Shown piece by piece: positions 1-9,225 of a stretch of DNA of 64,000 bases. Position 1 is the first letter of the stretch; the number at the start of each line of letters is the position of its first letter. The notes under the pieces were generated by a model. That model was given only the letters and a program-made list of their open reading frames with translations, was not told the DNA's origin and did not search any database. The translations under genes were made by a program, and so were the position numbers. The DNA comes from Anaerolineales bacterium (GTDB lineage: Bacteria; Chloroflexota; Anaerolineae; Anaerolineales; Villigracilaceae), in NCBI GenBank assembly GCA_030834895.1, contig JAUQXA010000050.1, positions 1 through 64,000 of the forward strand. Direction: 5' to 3'.

Positions 1-1083
1 CTCCTGCAAAACACCCGCATCCACCAATTTTTCCACATACCGTTTTGCCGCCATGTAGGGCATGTCAAGCCCGCTTTCCAGTTGTTTGATGGTCAGGATG
101 GGACGGGAGAAAACGAAATCAACCACTGCCGCCATGCGCGCGGAATTACGATCTGCCTGCACCAGCGCTTCGTACCTCGTGCGTATGCCTTGAAGACTGG
201 TCATGCGGAACACGCTGTCTTGAGCCTGGAGGCTGATTCCGCGCAGGAAGAAACGCAGCCATTCCTCCCATTTCCCGCGTTGGGAAACAGCCAGGAGGTG
301 ATCGTAATACTCCTGACGATGGCGCTCGAAGTAGGCGCTCAGATTCAGCAGGGGTTGGGACAGGATATTCCATTCATGGAACAACAGCATGATGATCAGC
401 CGACCCACTCTTCCATTGCCATCCAGGAACGGATGGATTGCCTCGAACTGATAGTGGATCATGCCGGCCCGCGCCAGGGTCGGTATCTCCGTATCGGCGT
501 GAATGAATTTTTCCAACTCATTTAATGCGTTATGCATCTCGTCCATAGGCGGTGGAACATAGGTAGCCGTCTCGATGGTACTGCCGGCCGGACCGATCCA
601 GTTCTGGGTTTTGCGAAATTTGCCTGGGGTGAGATGACCGCCGCGCACCCCTTCCATCAACCTGGCATGAATTTCCCGGATCAAACGCAGGCTGACCGGC
701 AAGGTCTCCAAGCGCTCCAGCCCGTAATCCAGTGCCAGGACATAGTTATGAACTTCGCGCACATCGTCAGTGGGTTCAAGAAAGGAGAGTTGAGCCGACT
801 CGTAGTTATACAAGTCCACGAGCGAGGCGCGTGTTCCCTCGATGCGTGAAGACAGGACCGCTTCGCGTCGCATGAAAGGCTGGGTCAACAGACGTGGAAA
901 TGGAAAGTTGCCGGCCAGTGTGGTCAGTTTGCTTAGCTCGCGATCCGCATCTGATAGCGCAGAAATTAATGGGGTTGTCCACTCGATTTCTGGCGGAAGC
1001 GGAGCAGGGATGAAAGCCCAATACCCGGTCTGTGTCCGAATTGCTTTTCCTGCCTTGGAATTACGAAATTCATTTGGTTTCAT
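1..1083 (-). CDS. Fic family protein (3' end runs off the window)
   Basis: Reverse-strand frame starts ATG at 1083 (MKPNEFRNSKAGKAIRTQTGYWAF...) and is open to base 1; contains IHYQFEAIHPFLDGNGRVGRL (Fic HPFx[D/E]GNGRxGR) and an SSRIEGT N-terminal inhibitory-type motif. Missing from the ORF track because it is partial. Confidence 0.93.
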   Translation of the reverse strand, partial: MKPNEFRNSKAGKAIRTQTGYWAFIPAPLPPEIEWTTPLISALSDADRELSKLTTLAGNFPFPRLLTQPFMRREAVLSSRIEGTRASLVDLYNYESAQLSFLEPTDDVREVHNYVLALDYGLERLETLPVSLRLIREIHARLMEGVRGGHLTPGKFRKTQNWIGPAGSTIETATYVPPPMDEMHNALNELEKFIHADTEIPTLARAGMIHYQFEAIHPFLDGNGRVGRLIIMLLFHEWNILSQPLLNLSAYFERHRQEYYDHLLAVSQRGKWEEWLRFFLRGISLQAQDSVFRMTSLQGIRTRYEALVQADRNSARMAAVVDFVFSRPILTIKQLESGLDMPYMAAKRYVEKLVDAGVLQE

Positions 1084-1200
1084 TGGGGTTCTCGCAGGTT
1101 TTGTGTGGTGTTAATACAGTTTACCATAACACCAGTTGGGGGCGAAAGTGTTAATATGGATATTCGGCCAAAACAGGGCTTAATTTGAACTAAAAAACAG

Positions 1201-1260
1201 CCGACACACGTACCGACACGATCCAGATACCGTCCCCCGCACTTTCGTATCATGCGTCCC
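1201..1260 (+). promoter_or_regulatory. Shared promoter motif, copy A (CCGACAC repeats, TATCAT)
   Basis: CCGACACacgtaCCGACACG ... TATCAT at 1248; CCGACAC (1213) to TATCAT distance 35 nt. Confidence 0.65.
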
Positions 1261-1293
1261 ACGAATCAAAAATCTGCTTTAAAAGGATATGCT

Positions 1294-2253
1294 ATGGACG
1301 TTGTGAGAAAAACCAGCCATCAGAGTAATCGAAGAAATCAAATAGCGAAAATCATGATCGTGTTATTCGCCCTCCTGTTTTTGTTTGCCGGACTGAACTA
1401 CCGCCAACTCTATTCAGCCTGGGCAATCTGGAGCGAAACGAGGCGGCTTGCAAACCTGGCAGAGCGTGCCCCGGAAGAGTTCCAGAATCCAGTGCCCGTC
1501 GAGGATCATTTCGAAGGAAGGTTGTCTCCCGACTTTTGGAAATTCACAACCATCAACGGCGGCGGGGTGGTGTCGAATGAAACAGCCTGGCATTCGACTG
1601 CCTTCTCAACCGATCATGGACTGACGCTTCAGCACTTCCCTGACTCATCCTTCAAGGACGAAAAACCGGATCGGCGTGAGCCTGCATCAGAACGATACAA
1701 CAACGTCACCCTCATTGGAGGGAGTGGATTCAAACCAACACCATCTGCCGATGTGGTTTTGAAATTCAAAGCGAAAGCCAGTGACACCTTTTACGGCACA
1801 GCCGGCGTGGTCGTTCAACCAGTTGGAACGCTCCAGGAGGATGGCTTCTTTGCAAAACCGTTCGATATGTTCGGCTTTGCCGTCATGGGGGACGAGTCCT
1901 CGTTCTATGGAAAAAACGGCTCCCTTTGCTATCTGGCTCTCAACTGGGTTCCAGTACAGGTGGAAGCCCTTCACGTGAATCCTTATACGTGGCATGACTA
2001 CGAAATCCGTCTGCGTTGGATCAGTAAAACAGAATGGCTGGGCACTGTATCGGCTGACAACTCCGTCTTGTGCCAGATGCCCATGCCTGCCTTCGGACCG
2101 CTGGAAATCCATGTTTGGAGCGACAATTTCCTGGTGATCAACCAACCGCAGCGTTGGTGGGAACTTGCGCCCTCTTTGGATTTGAAATTTCAGGACGGTG
2201 GGGAGAAGCAATTTCTGCTGGACAGGATCGAGATATTCGAAGAATCACGATAA
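1294..2253 (+). CDS. Membrane-anchored protein of unknown function (one N-terminal TM, beta-rich extracytoplasmic domain)
   Basis: ORF 1252..2253; ATG at 1294 has AAAGGA six nt upstream; hydrophobic stretch IMIVLFALLFLFAGLNY. Confidence 0.7.
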   Translation: MDVVRKTSHQSNRRNQIAKIMIVLFALLFLFAGLNYRQLYSAWAIWSETRRLANLAERAPEEFQNPVPVEDHFEGRLSPDFWKFTTINGGGVVSNETAWHSTAFSTDHGLTLQHFPDSSFKDEKPDRREPASERYNNVTLIGGSGFKPTPSADVVLKFKAKASDTFYGTAGVVVQPVGTLQEDGFFAKPFDMFGFAVMGDESSFYGKNGSLCYLALNWVPVQVEALHVNPYTWHDYEIRLRWISKTEWLGTVSADNSVLCQMPMPAFGPLEIHVWSDNFLVINQPQRWWELAPSLDLKFQDGGEKQFLLDRIEIFEESR

Positions 2254-2257
2254 GCAG

Positions 2258-2320
2258 CCGATACGCCTGCCGACACGCCCGTCCCACCTCCAGATATGTT
2301 TTTGTATCATATGCCCCATG
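2258..2320 (+). promoter_or_regulatory. Shared promoter motif, copy B (abutting ATG)
   Basis: CCGATACgcctgCCGACACG ... TTTTTGTATCATATGCCCCATG; CCGACAC (2270) to TATCAT (2305) 35 nt. Confidence 0.7.
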
Positions 2321-2896
2321 AGTGAGACATATCAGTCCAAACGCGAACGCTGGCAGCGCATGTTGGAAGCGCTGCCAGTCGGCTTGCAAAAACACATCTC
2401 CCTGCGCAATGTGGAAGCCGTGGCGGGATTGACCCCTCAGGCGCAGGAACGATTGGCGGAAGCCATTCAAGCCGGACTCAAACGCATCCCACGTGCGGTG
2501 GAGCAGTTGCGGATCAATCCAAATACCTCCATCGCAGATTTGCTTAACCCGCCATCGTTGCCCGTCACTGAGTCGCCATCAACAGACGTCCAAAATGAAT
2601 TAGCCGACTTGATCCAACAATGTTTCCCTGACATGCCGCGCGTGTCGGCGGAAGCCCTGGCGAATTCGGACGTGATGGAGGTGGCACGATGTACCGCGCA
2701 GGCGCATCTTTTACTGTTCAAGTCAAATCATTTGCGAACGGACTTTGTGATGATGGTCCTGTATGGGCTGATGCGCCAGTCCCTGGAACACCTCGAAGAG
2801 GTAATTGTAAATACACCTGCCCTGCGGCAGGCATTCAATCAGGGCAGTCTGCCCTGGAAATGTCGCCACGGCGCCACGGCGACGCCCAACGAATAA
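2318..2896 (+). CDS. Hypothetical cytoplasmic protein
   Basis: Frame 2198..2896; ATG 2318 (MSETYQSKRERWQRML) sits 7 nt after a TATCAT -10-like hexamer. Confidence 0.65.
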   Translation: MSETYQSKRERWQRMLEALPVGLQKHISLRNVEAVAGLTPQAQERLAEAIQAGLKRIPRAVEQLRINPNTSIADLLNPPSLPVTESPSTDVQNELADLIQQCFPDMPRVSAEALANSDVMEVARCTAQAHLLLFKSNHLRTDFVMMVLYGLMRQSLEHLEEVIVNTPALRQAFNQGSLPWKCRHGATATPNE

Positions 2897-2915
2897 AAAG
2901 GAGAAATGAAATAAC

Positions 2916-3833
2916 ATGCTAAAACGAATTGCCTCGACCGGCGTCAACCTGGTGGTGCTGGGTGTGTCGGTTGGAATTTTTCTGGTCGCCTTCGTCGCCC
3001 TGAACGCTCTGGGCGCGGCTCAAAAACCGCCCACCGTTTCAGTCCTTTCGGCGACACGCGATCTAAATATCGGAGATGCGATCACTCCTGCCGACCTGGC
3101 GATCAAGACCGTCTTTCAGGATGACAATGCCAGCCTATACATTCCCGGTGAAGAAGTAACGGGAGTCGTCGGCGGGGTGGTCGCCCAGCCGATCTTCAAT
3201 GGACAGCCCATCTTTCGTTCCGCAATCGTGGCACAGGCGGCGGAAGGCACACGGCTCTCCGCCGTGCTTGCCAAATATCCGGGACATAGTTTGTTTCCAT
3301 TGCCGCTGGATGCAATGAACCTTGTGTCGCCTGATGCGGAAGCCTTTCTGCCGGGTGACCTGGTCGGCGTGACGCTGGTGATCAGCAGCCGTCCGCAGCA
3401 GATGTCCACGCCGACTGCCATGCCGGAGGTCATCATCGAATCTGATTATGAGACCCAGCCCGCCGCGACTCCTGCGCCTCAGGAGATTGAACAAACGGAC
3501 GCACTGAGTCGCGCATTGCCACCGCTTGCCAAGGATTTATTCCCGATGGGCGTGCGTGTGATTTCCGTGCAGGGTCTGCCGCCTGAGACTGATTCATCTG
3601 ATACAGAAAACTCCGACTCTACTTTTACCTCCCTCGACCAGCCTCAAATGTTGATCCTGCTTGTCCCCAATGCAAGCCGCGAAGTGTTATCACTCGCGCT
3701 TCAACAAGGAGATCGCCTGGTGGTTTCCCTGATGGCGCGCGGTGATGAAACACCTACCGCCGGCTTCACCTATTGGGATTTCGAAGATTTGTTCAAGTCG
3801 GATCGCAAGGAAGTTTTGGGAGGAGGACAATAA
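2916..3833 (+). CDS. SAF-domain protein, CpaB/RcpC-like
   Basis: N-terminal TM followed by SAF-like region (VLSATRDLNIGDAITPADLAIKTV...GQPIFRSAIV); upstream of CpaE/CpaF-like genes; AAAAGGAG RBS. Confidence 0.75.
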   Translation: MLKRIASTGVNLVVLGVSVGIFLVAFVALNALGAAQKPPTVSVLSATRDLNIGDAITPADLAIKTVFQDDNASLYIPGEEVTGVVGGVVAQPIFNGQPIFRSAIVAQAAEGTRLSAVLAKYPGHSLFPLPLDAMNLVSPDAEAFLPGDLVGVTLVISSRPQQMSTPTAMPEVIIESDYETQPAATPAPQEIEQTDALSRALPPLAKDLFPMGVRVISVQGLPPETDSSDTENSDSTFTSLDQPQMLILLVPNASREVLSLALQQGDRLVVSLMARGDETPTAGFTYWDFEDLFKSDRKEVLGGGQ

Positions 3834-5194
3834 TGCAGGTTCTCTTGCTTGGCGCGGGAACCGTTACGTCCCGCCTGAATATGCAACTGGCCGAACAGGG
3901 ACATTCTGTAATTGCGCAAATTGCAGCTTTCACGCCGCAACACCTCGACCTGTTTGATTTCCGCGCCATCATCGTGATCTCCCCCGAGTCTTCCGTATCG
4001 CCTGAGAGTCTGGTCAAGGCAGCGGAACGCGGCAAGTTGATTTTCGTCATCGCAGGTGTCGGGGATGGTATGTCCTCCTGGGCAAATGGTGTCGGCGTTC
4101 CTGCCTTTGCGTATCCGCCCTCGGATGTGGACATCAATAAGTTGTATGAAGAAATGCGCAGAGGCGACGCCGGCAATCTTGCGGCGGACGATCAATACCG
4201 CAGGGCTGTGCTTGGCAGCGACATGTCAGCCCGCATTCAATCAGGGATGGCGGTGCGCAAGATCGCCATCACATCGCCCAAAGGCGGAACAGGAAAAACA
4301 ACAGTGGCAGTCAATCTTGCGGTAGCCCTTGCACTGTCGGGCATTACCACCTACCTTGTGGACGCAGATGGCAATGCCGGCGCGCTGCAATATCACATGC
4401 GCATGGAACGGGTCAACACCACCATGATCGGTTTGTTACGGCGCGAGATCGCCAAAGCCAACAAGGGTGTGATGGGTGATGTGGCATCAGGCGCCGCCTA
4501 TCTCAATGCCTTCACACCATTGGAAAATCTGCCTACCCTGCGCATCCTGCCCGGTCTCATTACCGATGATCTGGGGGATGAAGTCCTGCAACAGGAAGCC
4601 AAGGTCGCAGAGGTTATTCAGGGTTTGTATGAAGCGGGCGTCGCGGCAGGCGGCGTGGTCATCATGGATGTCGGCATCAACCCCGCCCATGTCGTGCATC
4701 GCGCCGCTCTGAAAGCCGCCGAGGGGATTGCGATTGTCATCAAGCCTGAAATTCCAGACCTCGCCGAGACCCGCCGCTGGATCGCGCGCATGATCAATTC
4801 CCTGGCAAACGTGGTCGGAAAAAACAGCGCCCATGAGTTCATCGGCAGCCGTGTCAAGCTCTGCTACAACCAGGTGGTTGGGGATGGTTTCAAGGCGGCG
4901 CACAAGATGCTGCAACAGGCATTGAGTGAGGACAAGATCGAGCTTGCATTGATTCCGAATGGCATCATCCCGATCGTGGATCCACGCCTTGCGGCCCAGG
5001 CTGTGAACTCGGACAAGCGTGAAGATATTTTGATCTGGCGCTATAAAAAAGAAAAGCTGGAGGAACTTGGTCCTTTCGCGGATTCGCTGTTGGGTTTCGC
5101 CGCGCATTTTGTTCCAGCCGTGCGCGAAGGCGCGTCACGTATTGGGTTGCTGCCGAATGTGACGAAAAAACGCGGCTGGTTTGGGAAGGGATAA
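3833..5194 (+). CDS. CpaE/ParA/MinD-like P-loop ATPase with N-terminal domain
   Basis: ITSPKGGTGKTTVAVNLAVALALSGITTYLVDAD deviant Walker A; start ATG 3833 preceded by GGAGGA. Confidence 0.85.
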   Translation: MQVLLLGAGTVTSRLNMQLAEQGHSVIAQIAAFTPQHLDLFDFRAIIVISPESSVSPESLVKAAERGKLIFVIAGVGDGMSSWANGVGVPAFAYPPSDVDINKLYEEMRRGDAGNLAADDQYRRAVLGSDMSARIQSGMAVRKIAITSPKGGTGKTTVAVNLAVALALSGITTYLVDADGNAGALQYHMRMERVNTTMIGLLRREIAKANKGVMGDVASGAAYLNAFTPLENLPTLRILPGLITDDLGDEVLQQEAKVAEVIQGLYEAGVAAGGVVIMDVGINPAHVVHRAALKAAEGIAIVIKPEIPDLAETRRWIARMINSLANVVGKNSAHEFIGSRVKLCYNQVVGDGFKAAHKMLQQALSEDKIELALIPNGIIPIVDPRLAAQAVNSDKREDILIWRYKKEKLEELGPFADSLLGFAAHFVPAVREGASRIGLLPNVTKKRGWFGKG

Positions 5195-5197
5195 GCC

Positions 5198-6640
5198 ATG
5201 TTCGATATTGCCGGAAAAACAATGAAGCCTGTCACAGAGGCGCGTTCCTCGGATGAGATGGAACACTGGTGGAACATGCTCGTGGAGGAGGGACGCGCGA
5301 AGAAGGCGACTGAGTCTTTACAAAAAAGTATGACTTCCACCGAGATCGAAGCCCTGGCGCGGCAGGTATTTGAAGAAGTGCAGGCAAAGGCTGTGGATGC
5401 AGGTGTCACCCTGCCAGCGGAATATATCCTGCGATTGATCGGGGACCTATCCGGTATGGGTCCGTTGCTTGAACTGATTGCCCGATCTGACATCGAAGAT
5501 ATAGCCATCAATTTGGGACATATCTATGTTTACACCACCACCAACGGCTGGGAACATGCCGGTCCAGCCCCGGATGGAATCGGGGATGCCCTACGTGTCA
5601 TGATCGACCGTGCCGGGCAGCGCGCACCGACGCCTGATTACCCGATTGCCGATGCCATGCTGCAGGTGATGGTTCCTTTGGGAGATGGCACGGTTCGCAG
5701 AAAAGGTGTGCGTATCAATTATGTCATGCCGCCCGCCTCTCCCTACGGCGACACCATTACCTTGCGTGTCTCCAATTACCGAACAGCATCCGACCTCACC
5801 CAGGGCAGTCTGGCGCTGCTTTGCCAAAACCGCCTGCCTCCTGTGCCGCGTCCACACTTCGACCCCAGAGATTTCCCACGCGGCAATGGCATCCTCACGC
5901 CGGAGGCTGCCAATTACCTTCTTAGCGTCATGGTGCATGGCGGAACACTGGTGATTGCAGGGACTACTGGCTCGGGCAAGACCTTTGTCGGGCAGCGCAT
6001 CCTGCAGGAGATGCTGGACTATTATCCGCGCGGCGCGATTCGCCTCTTTATCGTGGAGGACAGCAACGAGATCATCCTGAATGGCTGGAATGGGGACGGC
6101 AAAAGCGATACAGGCAATATCATTTACACCGTGACCCGCCCTGAAATTCGCGGCGGTCCGCCGCCTGTCACCATGTATGACCTGATTCGTTCCGCCCTGC
6201 GCTCGCGTCCGCATGGGGTGGTGATTGGCGAAGCGCGCGGAGCGGAAGCCTGGGAACTCATCCGCGCGGCAGCCACCGGGCATGGGCATTCCGCCTTCAC
6301 CATTCATGCCACCAGCGCCGAGCATGTCTGGCCGCGCTTCCTGCAGGTGGTGCAGGCGCATCCCGATGCAGCGAGGATGTCCGAAATCCAGATCGCACAA
6401 TCCTTTGCTGAGGCAATTACTGCGGCTGTGTATATTGAACGCAATCCACAATATGGACAGATCGTGCGCGAGATCGTGGAGGTCGCCACGATTGTGGAAC
6501 GTACCGCCGCGCGTCCATCCTTCTCTCCGCTTTTTAGATTTGAGCAGGGGAAGGGATTGTTGCCAACAGGAAACCGTCCAATGCGCCCGGGCTTCCGGGC
6601 AACGGACCTGAATTTGTCGGAATCCATTTTCAAACTTTAG
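5198..6640 (+). CDS. CpaF/TadA/VirB11-family secretion ATPase
   Basis: GGTLVIAGTTGSGKTFVGQRILQEML Walker A, RSALRSRPHGVVIGEARGAEAWELIRAAATGHGHSAFTIHATSA Walker B/His box. Confidence 0.92.
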   Translation: MFDIAGKTMKPVTEARSSDEMEHWWNMLVEEGRAKKATESLQKSMTSTEIEALARQVFEEVQAKAVDAGVTLPAEYILRLIGDLSGMGPLLELIARSDIEDIAINLGHIYVYTTTNGWEHAGPAPDGIGDALRVMIDRAGQRAPTPDYPIADAMLQVMVPLGDGTVRRKGVRINYVMPPASPYGDTITLRVSNYRTASDLTQGSLALLCQNRLPPVPRPHFDPRDFPRGNGILTPEAANYLLSVMVHGGTLVIAGTTGSGKTFVGQRILQEMLDYYPRGAIRLFIVEDSNEIILNGWNGDGKSDTGNIIYTVTRPEIRGGPPPVTMYDLIRSALRSRPHGVVIGEARGAEAWELIRAAATGHGHSAFTIHATSAEHVWPRFLQVVQAHPDAARMSEIQIAQSFAEAITAAVYIERNPQYGQIVREIVEVATIVERTAARPSFSPLFRFEQGKGLLPTGNRPMRPGFRATDLNLSESIFKL

Positions 6641-6651
6641 GAGAAAAAATC

Positions 6652-6915
6652 ATGTCAAGAAAATCCAAATATCTGCCCCTGATGATCGCCAAAGGACTGG
6701 AGGTTATGCTGGATGCCCTCCCCCAGAATGTGTTGAATGATCCTGAAAAGGCGCAACAGGCGCTGCGGAAATACCGCCTTCGTCAGGACAATCATGAGAC
6801 ATCGGCCTTTTCCGACCTGCTGGAGGAATTGCTCACCAGCATGGCGATCGAACGCTTGAAGCGCAAGGACCTGGTGGAAATGTTCGTGCAATTAAAGATT
6901 CATTTCGAACAATGA
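6652..6915 (+). CDS. Small hypothetical protein (87 aa)
   Basis: ORF with AGGAGAAAAAATC upstream; 4-nt overlap with the next gene. Confidence 0.7.
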   Translation: MSRKSKYLPLMIAKGLEVMLDALPQNVLNDPEKAQQALRKYRLRQDNHETSAFSDLLEELLTSMAIERLKRKDLVEMFVQLKIHFEQ

Positions 6916-7442
6916 AGAAACAGCCGGAGGAAGTTGGCACGACCCGGATTTTTGTGTTGAGTCAGGGCGTCGTTCAAGTCGGCGCCCTGACCGCCCTGGT
7001 CGGCGAGGACGATACCAAACGATTGTTCGCTGAAGTATATGCCGATCCTGATCGTCCCGAAGTGAGACCGCGGGAGGCATACCAAGGTATCCTTTCGTCC
7101 ATGCGGCCGGGTTGGACCCTGCGTTTGTTACAGTTGTTCTGGCCAGACCCGGAGCCCAGGTTGGAGTTTCAGAAGCAGGTTCAAAGTTGGAAGTCCCCGG
7201 ACGCAGATGGATTGGATATTTTGCACCAGGGATTACTGCTCGCTGTGCAGGAATATTCATTGCCTTTTGTTCGTCGCACTGTTTTGGAATTTGTTTTACC
7301 AGGGGATGAAGGAATTGCCTGGTGGGATGGGTTGGGTGGGTTATGTGCCGGCTTTGGATTGCGGATTCGCTATCTGGATCAGGTTGCCATCGAAGGATTG
7401 ACGCGGTGGGTGTTAAATCCAATTCTGGAATACAAGCCTTAA
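6912..7442 (+). CDS. Hypothetical protein
   Basis: 176-aa ORF, ATGA overlap with the previous gene, codon usage like its neighbours. Confidence 0.65.
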   Translation: MKKQPEEVGTTRIFVLSQGVVQVGALTALVGEDDTKRLFAEVYADPDRPEVRPREAYQGILSSMRPGWTLRLLQLFWPDPEPRLEFQKQVQSWKSPDADGLDILHQGLLLAVQEYSLPFVRRTVLEFVLPGDEGIAWWDGLGGLCAGFGLRIRYLDQVAIEGLTRWVLNPILEYKP

Positions 7443-7533
7443 ATCCTCCGTTTTGTCCCGACCCCCAAAAGGGAATAATCATTCCAAGTGGATGAGAAAG
7501 CAGCGATACCCGTAAAGGACTTTTTGTAAATTA

Positions 7534-7564
7534 TATACTTCAAAGTATTATACTTTGAAGTATA
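7534..7564. promoter_or_regulatory. Perfect 31-bp palindrome, probable operator overlapping a TATAAT box
   Basis: TATACTTCAAAGTAT-T-ATACTTTGAAGTATA; TATAAT at 7561-7566; 30 bp upstream of the ATPase start. Confidence 0.8.
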
Positions 7565-7594
7565 ATGGACATATAACATGAAAGGAGCCGGCTT

Positions 7595-9070
7595 ATGGCA
7601 TTCAAATTCCATGGAAGGGAAAGTGAACTTGAGATGTTGGACAGACTTTGGGCATCAAGGAAGGAGGAATTCCTGGTCCTGTATGGTCGTCGCAGGGTGG
7701 GCAAAACAGCCCTGCTCGCCGAATGGATTCGACGCACAGGCAATCGCGCCCATTATTGGGTCGCTTCCCCAACATCGGCTGCAGCCCAGTTGCGTTCCTT
7801 CTCTCAATCGGTCTATAACTTTGCAAACCCCGCCTCACCCGCTCCTGAGGGCTTTACCTATGCCGGCTGGGAGCAGGCATTCCAGCAGGTGGCTCGACTG
7901 GCAGGGGATGAACGGCTGGCGTTGTTCATTGATGAGTTCACCTATCTGTTGGAAGTGGATCCTGGAATTGCCGGCCTGCTTCAGAACCTGTGGGACCATG
8001 TTTTGAAAAACACCAATCTCTTTCTCTGTTTGTCAGGTTCGCATCTGGGAATGATGAAGCGGGAGTTCCTTTCCTATCAAGCGCCGTTGTACGGCAGGGC
8101 ATCCGCGCAGATTCACCTGTTGCCGTTCCATTTTGGGGCAGCGCGTGGCTTCTTTCCCGGATATTCGGCGGTCGACCGTGTTGCACTCTATTCCATCTTT
8201 GGCGGCGTCCCCGCCTACTGGGAAAGGGTGGACCCATCGAAGTCGATTTCCTGGAACATCAAACAACACCTGCTGACTTCGAACAACTTGATGCAATCGG
8301 AACCCCGGCTGCTCTTGCAGGATTTCATCTCCGACCCGCATAATTATCTCTCCATCCTGGGTGCGATTGCAAACGGGGCGCATGTCACCAGGGAGATTGC
8401 CTCTGTCAGTGGATTGCCGGCCGGCCACGTGTCAAAATATCTTGGAATATTAGCCGAGACCGGTTTTGTCGAGAGGCGTGTGCCGGTCACAGAAAGCGGT
8501 CCCTCAAGGTTGGGACGTTATCACATTACCGACCCCTACCTGCGTTTTTATTTCCGCTTCCTGTCCGACCGGCAGGATCAGCTTGCCCTGGGAGCTCAGG
8601 ATATTGCACTGGCCGAGATCAATCGTCATATGATCGATTTCATCGGCAGATATACATGGGAGGAAATCTGTCGGGAATGGGTGTTGCGCGCGGGGGCATT
8701 GGGTACACTTCCCGTGATGTCCGACCGGGTTGGCAGCGCCTGGAACGCCAGGGCGCAGGTGGATGTGGTTGGGATCAATGCGATGCAAAAGAAACTCGTG
8801 TTAGGGGAATGCAAGTGGACCCTGACCGGCAATGAGCGCAAGGTGATGGTTGAACTCATTGAGGAAAAGACCGCCATGCTCGTTCCAGCGTATGGAAAAT
8901 GGCAGGTCTATTTCCTTGGCTTTTCACGCAGCGGCTGGACGGCAGGCGCGCTTGCCTATCAAAAGGAGATCAACCATCAGCCAGTTGGGGGAGAAAACTG
9001 GACTTCCAGCGGGATGCGTTTGATCACACTGGATGAACTGGATCATGACATGGCGCGTTGGACAAAATAA
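7595..9070 (+). CDS. AAA ATPase of the archaeal-ATPase/DUF234 family (ATPase + wHTH + nuclease-like C-terminus)
   Basis: FHGRESELEMLDRLW...LYGRRRVGKTALL, LFIDEFTYL, C-terminal ...RAQVDVVGINAMQKKLVLGECKW (PD-(D/E)xK-like). Confidence 0.88.
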   Translation: MAFKFHGRESELEMLDRLWASRKEEFLVLYGRRRVGKTALLAEWIRRTGNRAHYWVASPTSAAAQLRSFSQSVYNFANPASPAPEGFTYAGWEQAFQQVARLAGDERLALFIDEFTYLLEVDPGIAGLLQNLWDHVLKNTNLFLCLSGSHLGMMKREFLSYQAPLYGRASAQIHLLPFHFGAARGFFPGYSAVDRVALYSIFGGVPAYWERVDPSKSISWNIKQHLLTSNNLMQSEPRLLLQDFISDPHNYLSILGAIANGAHVTREIASVSGLPAGHVSKYLGILAETGFVERRVPVTESGPSRLGRYHITDPYLRFYFRFLSDRQDQLALGAQDIALAEINRHMIDFIGRYTWEEICREWVLRAGALGTLPVMSDRVGSAWNARAQVDVVGINAMQKKLVLGECKWTLTGNERKVMVELIEEKTAMLVPAYGKWQVYFLGFSRSGWTAGALAYQKEINHQPVGGENWTSSGMRLITLDELDHDMARWTK

Positions 9071-9174
9071 GATATGGATGTTGCTTTTCGTTTCGACGCG
9101 AGCTTTTCGTCGATCTCTGACTGGCGGTGAACGGAAAGACTGACATCTTCTGAAAATAACTGACCATTCCAATA

Positions 9175-9225
9175 CCGACACCCGCAGAACACCCCTGCGG
9201 GTGTTTTTGTATCATCCGCCCCATG
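9175..9225 (+). promoter_or_regulatory. Shared promoter motif, copy C (abutting ATG)
   Basis: CCGACAC (9175) ... TTTTTGTATCATCCGCCCCATG; 35 nt to TATCAT (9210). Confidence 0.7.
9179..9208 (+). terminator. Stem-loop with T-tract immediately upstream of the VirB4-like gene
   Basis: CACCCGCAG-aacaccc-CTGCGGGTG followed by TTTTT. Confidence 0.6.

Noticed and set aside
1687-2211. Long antisense ORFs listed in the track (e.g. 1687..2211 -, 5591..6451 -, 29858..30205 +)
   Set aside because: They oppose well-supported genes, lack RBS or family motifs, and are typical shadow ORFs of GC-rich coding sequence.
9179-9208. Hairpin as the sole explanation for the conserved TTTTTGTATCAT sequence
   Set aside because: Copies A and B keep the CCGACAC/TATCAT spacing without any hairpin, so the hairpin in copy C is additional.
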